This document shows positions 35,589 through 43,798 of a DNA stretch of 64,000 nucleotides, piece after piece. Positions within the stretch are counted from its first letter, which is position 1. Each line of letters opens with the position of its first letter. Made by a program: the position numbers and the translations under genes. The stretch is from Streptomyces monomycini (GTDB taxonomy: Bacteria; Actinomycetota; Actinomycetes; Streptomycetales; Streptomycetaceae). The notes beneath the pieces were generated by a model. It ran no database searches and was not told the DNA's origin. It saw only the letters and a list, made by a program, of their open reading frames with translations. The DNA lies in assembly GCF_022271435.1 (NCBI RefSeq), contig NZ_JAFIQY010000038.1, forward strand, positions 22,309 to 86,308, read 5' to 3'.

Positions 35589-37129
35589 GTACGGTCAACG
35601 ACGATTACCACGCCCTGCTCGCCCGGCACGAGGCCATGCGGCTGCGCCGCCGTATCCTTTCGCCGCGTCCGGAGCGCGAGGACGCGGCCCAGGAGCGCCC
35701 GACGTACGGCGGCCAGCCGGCCGGCCCGAACGGCCCGTCCGGCAGCCCCCGCGCGCTCGGCCGGCCCGCGATCCACTCCGGGAACGTCTCCGGGGCCGCC
35801 GGACGTTACCCCTCCGACGCGTACGCCGATGCCTGCGCCGACTCCTACGACGGCGCCGCCGACCAGCGGGTGATCACCGAGTACCTGGAACTGGTGACGC
35901 CCTTCGGCGAGCTGATCACCCACCTCTACGAAGCGATGTTCCGGCGGTGGCCCTACCTGCGGTCGCTGTTCCCGGAGTCGATGGAGTTCCAGCGCGCCCA
36001 TCTGGCGCGCGCGTTCTGGTACCTGATCGAGAATCTGCACCGGCCCGACGACATCGCGGAGGTCTTCGGCCGGCTCGGCCGCGACCACCGCAAACTCGGG
36101 GTGCGTCCGGTGCACTTCGAGGCGTTCGAGGCGGCGCTGTGCGAGGCGCTGCGCCGTACGGCGGGCCCGCGCTGGGCCGAGGCGGTGGAGCAGGCGTGGG
36201 TGCGGATGCTGCGGTTCGCCGTCGCCGCCATGGTCAGCGGCGCCGAGGCCGCGCTCGCCGAACCGCCGTACTGGCAGGCCACGGTGACCGCGCACGAGCG
36301 GCGCCGTCCGGACCTCGCCGTCCTGCGGGTGCGGCCGCACGAGCCGTACCCGTACCGGGCCGGGCAGTTCGCGGCGCTGGAGTCGCCGCGGCTGCCGCAG
36401 GCGTGGCGGCAGTACTCGATCGCCTGCGCGCCCCGGTCCGACGCCGAGCTGGAGTTCCACGTACGGCAGACCTGCACGGGCGGTGTGAGCGAGGCGCTGG
36501 TGGCGCGGACCCAGGTCGGTGACACGCTGCGGGTCGGCCCGCCGCGCGGGTCGATGACGCTGGACGACGAGCTGGCGAGCGACCTGGTCCTGGTCGCGGC
36601 GGACACCGGCTGGGCGCCCGTGAAGGCGCTCCTGGAGGAGCTGTCCGCGCGCCGCGGCCACCGCAGCGTACGGCTGTTCCTCGGGGCGCACAGCTTCGCC
36701 GACCTGTACGACGCGGGAGCCCCCTCGGAGCTGGAGCGGGGACGGCCCTGGCTGCGGGTGACGCCCGTCATCGGGCGGCGGCCGGAGACCGGCGGCGCCT
36801 TCGGCCCGGACGGGTACGGCTACGACGCGCTGGCCGAGACGGTGGCCGACGCGGTGACGCGGCACGGCGACTGGTCGGGGCATCTCGCGTACGTCAGCGG
36901 GCCGGCCGCGGTGGTCGACACGACCGTGGCCCGGCTGACCGCCGCCGGGGTGCCGCCGCAGCACATCCGCCACGACCCGCTCTCCGACATCCTGCGCCCG
37001 TCGTCCCGCCCCGAGGAGGCCGCCGGCGATCCGGCGCCGGGCGGGCCCGCCGTGGTGTCCCGGTCCCGGGGCGCCGCGGCCGGCCGGCGGGCGCCCGCGA
37101 GCACCACGTTCGAAGGAGCCGACTCATGA
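35585..37129 (+). CDS. flavohaemoglobin-like protein (globin plus FAD/NAD reductase)
   Basis: A 514-aa fusion. A roughly 93-residue variable N-terminus precedes a globin domain (about 94-225) with B10 Tyr115, CD1 Phe129, E7 Gln136 and proximal His168 (GRDHRKLG), the residue set of NO-dioxygenating flavohaemoglobins. An FNR-type reductase follows, with FAD motif WRQYSIACAP and nucleotide motif VAADTGWAPV; the usual Cys-Gly-Pro near the end is Ser-Gly-Pro. The expected activity is NO dioxygenation or oxygen/redox sensing. It overlaps both neighbours by 4 nt (ATGA). Confidence 0.9.
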   Translation: MSTVNDDYHALLARHEAMRLRRRILSPRPEREDAAQERPTYGGQPAGPNGPSGSPRALGRPAIHSGNVSGAAGRYPSDAYADACADSYDGAADQRVITEYLELVTPFGELITHLYEAMFRRWPYLRSLFPESMEFQRAHLARAFWYLIENLHRPDDIAEVFGRLGRDHRKLGVRPVHFEAFEAALCEALRRTAGPRWAEAVEQAWVRMLRFAVAAMVSGAEAALAEPPYWQATVTAHERRRPDLAVLRVRPHEPYPYRAGQFAALESPRLPQAWRQYSIACAPRSDAELEFHVRQTCTGGVSEALVARTQVGDTLRVGPPRGSMTLDDELASDLVLVAADTGWAPVKALLEELSARRGHRSVRLFLGAHSFADLYDAGAPSELERGRPWLRVTPVIGRRPETGGAFGPDGYGYDALAETVADAVTRHGDWSGHLAYVSGPAAVVDTTVARLTAAGVPPQHIRHDPLSDILRPSSRPEEAAGDPAPGGPAVVSRSRGAAAGRRAPASTTFEGADS

Positions 37130-38886
37130 GCGTGCCGACGACCGTGTCCGCCGTACGACCCGCCGGTCCCCCCGGACAGGAAAGCACGGCAGGACCGGCG
37201 GCCCGGCCGGGGCAGGCCGCCACGTCCGGGCGGCCCGACGCGGCCGGCCCGGCACTCGCGCGGCACATCGTCGTCATCGGCGGCGGCATCGCCGGGCTCG
37301 CCGCCGCCCACCGGCTGACCGGCGCGGGCCTGCGGGTGACGCTGCTGGAGTCCACCGGCCGGATCGGCGGCAAGCTGCGCTCGGGCGAGCTCGCCGGAAC
37401 GCCGGTCGACCTGGGTGCCGAGGCCCTGCGGGTGCCCCGGCCGGAAGCGGTCGACCTGGCGCGGGCGGTCGGCCTCGGCGACCGGCTGCGCGTCCCGGCC
37501 GCGACGGACGCCGCGCTGTGGACGCGGGGCGCGCTGCGGCCGATCCCCAGCTGCCGCGGGCGGGACGTCCTGGGCAGGGCCCGTACCGTCGACACGTACG
37601 AGGTGTCCTTGCGGGCCGCCGTACCGCAGCTCTTCGAGGCGGCGCGGCACGACGGCGCGTTGCTCACCGGCGTACGGGCGGTACGCCGGCGGACGGCCGA
37701 GCAGCAGCGGCGCCTCGCCGAGGAGCGGCAGACGGCCGAGCGGCGGCGGATCGCGGAGGAACGGCGGATCGCCGAGCAGCGACGCCTCGCCGACCGGCCG
37801 GGAACCGCCGGACAGCCGGGCCTTCCGGGCCGGCCGCGCTCCGGGCCGCTCATTCCCCGGCCCCGTCCCGGGTTCATCCGGCCGGGGACGGGACCGGGGG
37901 CGGGTACGGGTACGGGTACAGGACCGGAGGCGGGCACGGGCGCGGGCTGCACCGGGCCCGCGTCCCCGGACGGCCTCGCCGGAGAACTCGGCACCGGCTT
38001 CTCCAGTACCCCTGGGACCGGCCTCCCCGGCGGATCCGCGGCCGGCCTCCCCGGCGAGCCCGGAGGAGGCTTCCCCGGCGAGCCCCGGGGCGCCCACACC
38101 ATCCCGGACCTCTCCCGCGGCGGCCCCGACTACCTCGGGCTGGACGGGGGCGCGGGCACTCTGGCGAGCGCCGTGGCCGATGCCGTACGCGCTGCCGGCG
38201 GCGAGATCCTGCGCAACACCCCGGCCCTGGCGCTGACCCGTGGCCCGTACGGCTGGGAGGTACGCACCGCCGCCCGCACCCTGCTGTGCGACGGCCTGGT
38301 CCTCGCCACTCCGGCCTGGACGGCGGCCACCCTGCTCGCCGCCGAGGCACCGCTCGCGGCGGCCGAGCTGTCCGAGGTCGCCTACGCGTCGATGGCCCTG
38401 GTCACGATGGCGTTCCGGCGCTCGCACCTGGAGGGGCTGACGGCGTTCGACGGCCGGTGCGGCTTCCTCGTGCCGCCGGGCGACGGGCACACCATCAAGG
38501 CGTCCACGTTCCTGACCCGTAAGTGGGACTGGCTGTCGGAGCGGGCCAAGGACCTGTTCCTGCTGCGGACGTCCATCGGCCGGTACGGCCAGGAGGAGAT
38601 CCTCTACCTGGACGACGCCGACCTGGTGAGCGCCGCGCTGCGCGACCTGGGTGAGGCCACCGGCCTGACCGCGCGCCCGGTGGCGACCGACGTGACCCGG
38701 TGGATCGGCGGGCTGCCGCACTACGCGGTCGGGCATCCCGCGCGCGTGACCCGCGTACGCAACGGGCTGTCCGCGCTGCCGGGGCTGCGGCTGTGCGGCG
38801 CGGCGTACGACGGCGTGGGCGTCGCCGACTGCGTGGCGAGCGGGCAGCGCGCGGCCGACGAGATCATCGCGGCGGAGGCGGCCTGA
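37126..38886 (+). CDS. HemY/CgoX-like FAD protein with internal deletion and insertion
   Basis: A 586-aa flavoprotein related to protoporphyrinogen/coproporphyrinogen oxidase. The Rossmann motif VVIGGGIAGLAAAHRL is near residue 50, GGKLRS near 82, and the C-terminal FAD motif LCGAAYDGVGVADCVASG is intact. Compared from memory with CgoX (about 470 aa), the middle part between RGALRPIP and SLRAAVPQLF lacks some 80 residues. About 145 residues of low complexity are inserted at 190-335: a charged EQQRRLAEERQTAERRR stretch, then Gly/Pro/Thr repeats and collagen-like GLPGEPGGGFPGEP. It overlaps the globin gene by 4 nt. It may no longer make haem but instead partner the flavohaemoglobin. Confidence 0.8.
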   Translation: MSVPTTVSAVRPAGPPGQESTAGPAARPGQAATSGRPDAAGPALARHIVVIGGGIAGLAAAHRLTGAGLRVTLLESTGRIGGKLRSGELAGTPVDLGAEALRVPRPEAVDLARAVGLGDRLRVPAATDAALWTRGALRPIPSCRGRDVLGRARTVDTYEVSLRAAVPQLFEAARHDGALLTGVRAVRRRTAEQQRRLAEERQTAERRRIAEERRIAEQRRLADRPGTAGQPGLPGRPRSGPLIPRPRPGFIRPGTGPGAGTGTGTGPEAGTGAGCTGPASPDGLAGELGTGFSSTPGTGLPGGSAAGLPGEPGGGFPGEPRGAHTIPDLSRGGPDYLGLDGGAGTLASAVADAVRAAGGEILRNTPALALTRGPYGWEVRTAARTLLCDGLVLATPAWTAATLLAAEAPLAAAELSEVAYASMALVTMAFRRSHLEGLTAFDGRCGFLVPPGDGHTIKASTFLTRKWDWLSERAKDLFLLRTSIGRYGQEEILYLDDADLVSAALRDLGEATGLTARPVATDVTRWIGGLPHYAVGHPARVTRVRNGLSALPGLRLCGAAYDGVGVADCVASGQRAADEIIAAEAA

Positions 38887-39163
38887 CGGCCCGGGGGTGC
38901 CTGGGGCGCGTACGCGCACACTGAGGCGCGTGGGTACGCGCCCCCGGCGCCCGCATTACGGAACACGCTCGCGTACGGCCGGGGCGCGCCGCGAGCCGAC
39001 GCCCCTGCCGCCCCAAACGCACCGCCTGATACGCCGTCACGAAGCTGCACCCCGTGCCAAGATGAACGCATGGGGTCGCCACGACGCGCCCCTGGTGTGC
39101 CGGGAAGTCTGGTCGGCGGTCGGTTCGACGTGCGACGGGGCCGGGTGCCCGGGGCAGGTGGCC

Positions 39164-39538
39164 ATGGCAGGCATCGATGAGACGCTGCGGGACCTGGTGG
39201 GGCTGGAAGGCGTCCTCGGTGCCTCGATCGTCGACTACTTCAGCCGCCTGACGCTCGGCGCGGTCGGCGACCCGGCCGGGCCCGACCTCGAAGCGGCGGC
39301 CCGCGGCGACACCGACGTGGTGCGCGCCAAACTCTCCACCCTGGAGCTGATCGGCTACCGCCCCGAACGCATCGAGGACATCGTCGTCACCCTCGACGAC
39401 GCGTTCCATCTCATCCGCCCCCTCACGCGGCGCGCTTGCCAGGGCATCTTCGTCTACCTCGTGCTGGACCGGGCCAGCGGCGATCTGGAGGCCGCGCGGG
39501 AGAGCCTGCGCAAGGCCGGGGCGGAGCTGGACGTCTGA
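39164..39538 (+). CDS. roadblock/LC7 domain protein
   Basis: A 124-aa roadblock-fold protein: LRDLVGLEGVLGASIVDYFS, then DTDVVRAKLSTLELIG, and HLIRPLTRRACQGIFVYLVL. In Streptomyces such proteins usually sit in conservons beside a sensor kinase and small GTPase; here it stands alone after the HemY-like gene, 277 nt away. The start is uncertain: ATG at 39164, or GTG at 39158. Confidence 0.78.
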   Translation: MAGIDETLRDLVGLEGVLGASIVDYFSRLTLGAVGDPAGPDLEAAARGDTDVVRAKLSTLELIGYRPERIEDIVVTLDDAFHLIRPLTRRACQGIFVYLVLDRASGDLEAARESLRKAGAELDV

Positions 39539-39695
39539 GCGCCTGTGTCACCCGTGTCACCTGCGTCACCCGACGTGCTGCCGGAACGGTCCGCCGGGCG
39601 CGTTGTGCCGCCGGGAGGCGACGGACGGGGAAGAGTGGGTACGCGCAGGCGCACGCCCCGGGCCTGCCGCGGCGGCCGACAGGAGGAGGCGGACG

Positions 39696-40091
39696 ATGCA
39701 CGTGGGACTGCTGCGCACGGTGGGTGCCACGACGACGGTGTACGGCCTGGCGGTCACCGCCTGGCCCGGCCTGCTGGCCAAGCCCTCCGGCCTCGCGGAA
39801 GCGGACGGCCGGACGGCCCCCGCCACCCGTACCTCCTTGCGCCCCCTGGCCTGGCGCGACGCGGCCTGCGGCCTGGCACTGGTTCTGGCACCGGCGGGCC
39901 CGGCCCTGCGCGCCGCCGCCTGCCTGCGGATCGCGGCGGACTTCGGCGATGCGGCGCTGCTCGGCGTGACCCTGCCTGGACGGGCCCGGCGGCGGGCCGC
40001 GGTGGCCGTCTCCCTGGGGTGGGGGGCGCTGTCGGTCGCAGGGGTGCTGTGGCCGGCGTCCGGCCGGTGTGACCAGCGCGCGCGGGCGTAA
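39696..40091 (+). CDS. small membrane protein
   Basis: A 131-aa protein with about four hydrophobic segments (MHVGLLRTVGATTTVYGLAV near the start, VSLGWGALSVAGVLWP near the end). No family is recognised. AGGAGGAGG at 39681-39689 is a strong ribosome site 6 nt before the ATG. It lies between the roadblock gene and photolyase. Confidence 0.7.
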   Translation: MHVGLLRTVGATTTVYGLAVTAWPGLLAKPSGLAEADGRTAPATRTSLRPLAWRDAACGLALVLAPAGPALRAAACLRIAADFGDAALLGVTLPGRARRRAAVAVSLGWGALSVAGVLWPASGRCDQRARA

Positions 40092-40191
40092 CCCGTACGC
40101 GCCCTCCCCCTCTCCCCGGCTCCATCGCCTCCTCTCCCTCTCCCCCTGGCTCCTCCGTCACCCCTCCCCCACAACGCCCGGAGCGACCCGC

Positions 40192-41577
40192 ATGAGTGCT
40201 GCCTCGATCGCCCTGTTCACCTCCGATCTGCGGGTCCACGACCATCCCGTCCTGCACGCCGCGACGAAGGGCACGGGCAGTGTCGTACCGCTGTTCGTCC
40301 TTGATGACGGCGTACGGGCCGTGGGCTTCGACGTGCCCAACCGGCGCGCCTTCCTGGCCGATTGCCTGGCGGACCTGGACGAGGCACTGCGCGCCCGCGG
40401 GGGCCGGCTCGTCGTCCGTACGGGAGACGTGGTCGAGGAGACCGCGCGGGCCGCTGCCGAAGCGGACGCGCGCGACGTGCATGTGGCGGGCGGCGTCAGC
40501 GGATACGCGCACCGCCGGGAGGAGCGGCTGCGGCGCACCCTGGAGGCCGACGGGCGGCGGCTGCACGTGCACGACGCGGTGGTCACCGCCCTCGCGCCGG
40601 GCGAGGTCACCCCGGCCGGCAAGGACCATTTCGCGGTCTTCACGCCGTACTTCCGGCGCTGGCAGGCCGAACGCCACCGTGACGTGCTGCGGGCGCCCCG
40701 GCGGGTGCGGGTGCCCGAGGCGGTCGGCTCCGGGCCCGTACCGCGGCGGCGTGACGTGTCCGGGGTGTCCCCCGGGCTGGCGGCGGGCGGCGAAGTGGAG
40801 GGCCGCCGCCGGGCGACGGCCTGGATGGGCAGTCCGCTGCGTCGCTACGCACAGGGGCAGGACGACCTTGCCGGGGACGCGACGTCCCGCCTCTCCCCGC
40901 ATCTGCACTTCGGCACGCTGTCCGCCGTCGAACTGGTCCAGCGCGCCCGTAAGGCGGGCGGGGACGGGGACGGCGCCGAGGCGTTCGTACGGCAGCTGGC
41001 CTGGCGGGACTTCCACCACCAGGTCCTCGCGGCCCGCCCGGCCGCCGCGCACGCCGACTACCGGGCGCGGCACGACCGCTGGCGCCGCGACGAGCAGGAG
41101 GCCGAGGCGTGGCGCACCGGCCGCACCGGCTATCCGATCGTGGACGCGGCGATGCGGCAGCTCGCCCACGAGGGGTGGATGCACAACCGGGCGCGGCTGC
41201 TGACGGCCAGTTTCCTGACCAAGACGCTGTATCTGGACTGGCGGCTGGGCGCGGCCCACTTCCTGTCGCTGCTGGTCGACGGTGACCTGGCCAACAATCA
41301 GCTGAACTGGCAGTGGGCGGCGGGCACCGGCACCGACACCCGCCCCAACCGCGTCCTGAACCCCCTGGCGCAGGCGAAGCGCTTCGACGCGGACGGCGCG
41401 TACGTACGGCGCTGGGTGCCGGAACTGGCCGACGTACCGGGGCTGGAGAAGGGCGCCGTCCACCGGCCGTGGAAGCTGAGGCCCGCCGCGGCGCGGGCGG
41501 CGCTGGACTATCCGGAACCGGTGATCGACCTGGCGGACGGCCTGGCACGGTTCAAGCAGGCCCGCGGGCTGGACTGA
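40192..41577 (+). CDS. phr: deoxyribodipyrimidine photolyase
   Basis: A 461-aa photolyase/cryptochrome family enzyme that repairs UV dimers with FADH and light. The N-terminal photolyase domain begins IALFTSDLRVHDHPVL. The FAD domain carries RLSPHLHFGTLS, RQLAWRDFHH, TGYPIVDAAMRQL, GWMHNRAR and the NQLNWQW signature. The ATG at 40192 has GGAGCG upstream. Confidence 0.93.
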   Translation: MSAASIALFTSDLRVHDHPVLHAATKGTGSVVPLFVLDDGVRAVGFDVPNRRAFLADCLADLDEALRARGGRLVVRTGDVVEETARAAAEADARDVHVAGGVSGYAHRREERLRRTLEADGRRLHVHDAVVTALAPGEVTPAGKDHFAVFTPYFRRWQAERHRDVLRAPRRVRVPEAVGSGPVPRRRDVSGVSPGLAAGGEVEGRRRATAWMGSPLRRYAQGQDDLAGDATSRLSPHLHFGTLSAVELVQRARKAGGDGDGAEAFVRQLAWRDFHHQVLAARPAAAHADYRARHDRWRRDEQEAEAWRTGRTGYPIVDAAMRQLAHEGWMHNRARLLTASFLTKTLYLDWRLGAAHFLSLLVDGDLANNQLNWQWAAGTGTDTRPNRVLNPLAQAKRFDADGAYVRRWVPELADVPGLEKGAVHRPWKLRPAAARAALDYPEPVIDLADGLARFKQARGLD

Positions 41578-41762
41578 GGCGTGGCCTGACCTGTGGCCCG
41601 GCGATGCCCGGCCGATGGTTCGCCGGTGATCCGCCGATGTCGCTCATGGCCGGGTATGACGGGCGGTTCCGGTCAATCGGACGGGCCGTGTTCTCGGGCG
41701 CCGTTCCCGTGGCTAGCCTGTGCGCCGACCTGCTCCACTCGTACGCACGAAGGAGAGCGATC

Positions 41763-42788
41763 ATGGTCGACATCCCCACCACACCCGGTATGGCCTGGGA
41801 CGAGGCCGCGTCCCTGCACGGGCAGATCGTCGGCAACCCCTCCGTGGCCCCGAACGCCGACGGCCGGCTCCAGGTGTTCGCCCGCGGGAAGAACGAGCAG
41901 GCACTGTGGACCATCTGGCAGAAGCGCGACGGCGGCTGGAGCGACTGGGAGAACCTGGGCGGTTCGCTGGGCAGTGAACCCAACGCCATCCGTAGTCTGG
42001 ACGGCCGCATCTCGGTCTTCTACAAGGGCTCGGACGGGCACCTGCACCACGTACGGCAGGGCGCGATCAACGTCGGCTTCAGCCCCGACGACATCATCGT
42101 GCGCAACATCGGCGGCGACCCGGTCCCGGCCGTCAACGCCGACGGGCGTCTCGACGTCTTCTTCCGCGGCACGGACACCCAGCTGTGGCACGTGTACCAG
42201 CAGAACGTCGACTACGAGAACTGGGTGGCGCCGTCCAGCCTGGCCGGCGGCGTGCAGGGCAACCCGGCGGTGGCGCGGGCCGGTGACGGCAAGCTGGAGG
42301 TCTTCCACCACAGCACCAACGGCAACCTCTACGACAACCAGCAGAAGGTCCCCGACTCCAGCGACTCCTGGAGCGGCCACTTCGAGCTCGTACGCAACAT
42401 CGGCGGCGGCGTCGAGGCCGGGCTCGACTCGGACCAGCGCATCCAGGTGTTCTTCCGCGGCACGGACACCCAGCTGTGGCACATCCAGCAGAAGGCCGGG
42501 TACGACTCCTGGTCCTCCGCCTCCAGCCTGGGGGGCGGCGTCCAGGGCACGCCGGCGCTGGCGCGCGCGGCCGACGGGCGGCTGGTGGTCTTCCACCACA
42601 GCACCAACGGCCACATGTACGCGGCCGAGGAATCGAAGATCAACGGTGTGGACTGGAGCGGCCACTTCGAGCTGGTACGCAACGTCGGCGGCGACCCGGT
42701 GGTCGGCACCAACCGGGACGGCCGCCTGGAGCTGTTCTTCCGCGGCACCGACGAGGCGCTGTGGCACCGGCCGCAGAAGTTCGTGTGA
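41763..42788 (+). CDS. PLL-type beta-propeller (lectin-like) protein
   Basis: A 341-aa protein made of about seven repeats of roughly 48 residues. The recurring words are DGRLxVFxRGTDxxLWH, GGVQGNPAVARAGDGKLEVF and VFHHSTNGxxY. This matches the Photorhabdus-lectin (PLL)/fucose-binding propeller family. There is no signal peptide or membrane segment; if secreted it uses another route. The ATG at 41763 has AAGGAG 8 nt upstream. Ligand unknown. Confidence 0.82.
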   Translation: MVDIPTTPGMAWDEAASLHGQIVGNPSVAPNADGRLQVFARGKNEQALWTIWQKRDGGWSDWENLGGSLGSEPNAIRSLDGRISVFYKGSDGHLHHVRQGAINVGFSPDDIIVRNIGGDPVPAVNADGRLDVFFRGTDTQLWHVYQQNVDYENWVAPSSLAGGVQGNPAVARAGDGKLEVFHHSTNGNLYDNQQKVPDSSDSWSGHFELVRNIGGGVEAGLDSDQRIQVFFRGTDTQLWHIQQKAGYDSWSSASSLGGGVQGTPALARAADGRLVVFHHSTNGHMYAAEESKINGVDWSGHFELVRNVGGDPVVGTNRDGRLELFFRGTDEALWHRPQKFV

Positions 42789-42886
42789 GTCCGCGTTCGT
42801 GCGAGTCCGTTCGTGCGAGTCCTTTCGTGCGGGCCTCGCGTTCGCGTGAGCCTCGCGTCCGTATGAGCCCCGTGTTCGTCTGAGCC
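42789..42886. repeat. degenerate 14-17 bp tandem repeats between convergent genes
   Basis: About seven imperfect copies of GTGCGAGTCCGTTC-like units run from the propeller stop to the methyltransferase stop, with no terminator hairpin visible. Confidence 0.6.
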
Positions 42887-43729
42887 TTACGGGCGCGTGG
42901 CCTTGAGCGAGTACATGAGCGGCACGCGGGGGCGGTCGGCAGGCAGCCGGAAGTAGCCGTCGTCCCCGCGTCGCAGCGAGCCGAAGCGCTGGAACATCGT
43001 CATGTCGTGCTCGTGCAGGAACTCCAGGCGCAGGCCGGCCGCGGCCAGCGCCGAGACGACGTCGCCGAGGGTGTGCTGCCACTCGACGCGGCGGTTGTGG
43101 ACCGTGGGGGCCGCGAAGTCCGTGTACGTCCCCGGGCTCTCGTCCACCCAGGCGTCACGGCTGAAGTAGTCGTGCGCGACGCGTGCGGCGCTCTCGTCGT
43201 CGAGGGCGTCGGTGAGCGGGTGGAACTCCGCGAGGTACAGGAAGCCGCCGGGGGCGACGAGGGAAGCGGCCGTCTCGGCCCAGCGGCGGATGTCCGGCAG
43301 CCAGCACAGCGCCCCGAGGCCGGTGTAGACGATGTCGTACGCCGCCGGGGCCCCGGTGGCGGCGACGGCCTCGGCCGCGTCGTACACGTCGGCGGCGAGG
43401 AAGGTGGCACGGTCGGGGCCGATGCCGACCTCGGCGGCCAGCTCGCGGGCGGCCTCGATCGCGGGCTCGGAGAAGTCCAGGCCGACGACGTGGGCGGCGC
43501 CGCGGTGGGCCCAGGACAGGGTGTCCTGGCCGATGTGGCACTGGAGGTGCAGCAGCGTCGTGCCGGTGACGTCGCCGACCTCCGCCGCCTCGAAGTCACG
43601 GATGACGTCCCGGTCCCGGCGGAATCCGTCCTGGTCGTAGTAGTCGCTCGCGAGGTGGATGGGGACCCGCTCGTCCCACATGGCACGGTTGGCCGCACGC
43701 CAGTCCTCGGGTCCCGTGTGTGTCTGCAT
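42887..43729 (-). CDS. class I SAM-dependent methyltransferase
   Basis: A 280-aa methyltransferase. Motif I is TLLHLQCHIGQDTLSWA, followed by an acidic residue in VVGLDFS and motif DIVYTGLGALCWLPD. The C-terminal region (HNRRVEWQHTLGDVVSALA) is typical of a broadly distributed actinobacterial subgroup of unknown substrate. ATG at 43729, divergent from the S9 peptidase gene. Confidence 0.88.
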   Translation of the reverse strand: MQTHTGPEDWRAANRAMWDERVPIHLASDYYDQDGFRRDRDVIRDFEAAEVGDVTGTTLLHLQCHIGQDTLSWAHRGAAHVVGLDFSEPAIEAARELAAEVGIGPDRATFLAADVYDAAEAVAATGAPAAYDIVYTGLGALCWLPDIRRWAETAASLVAPGGFLYLAEFHPLTDALDDESAARVAHDYFSRDAWVDESPGTYTDFAAPTVHNRRVEWQHTLGDVVSALAAAGLRLEFLHEHDMTMFQRFGSLRRGDDGYFRLPADRPRVPLMYSLKATRP

Positions 43730-43798
43730 CCGGCGAAGTTATCCACAGGCTGGGGGCCGTGTCAGCGGAATTTTTCCGGGCCTGCGCAGAATGGGGCC

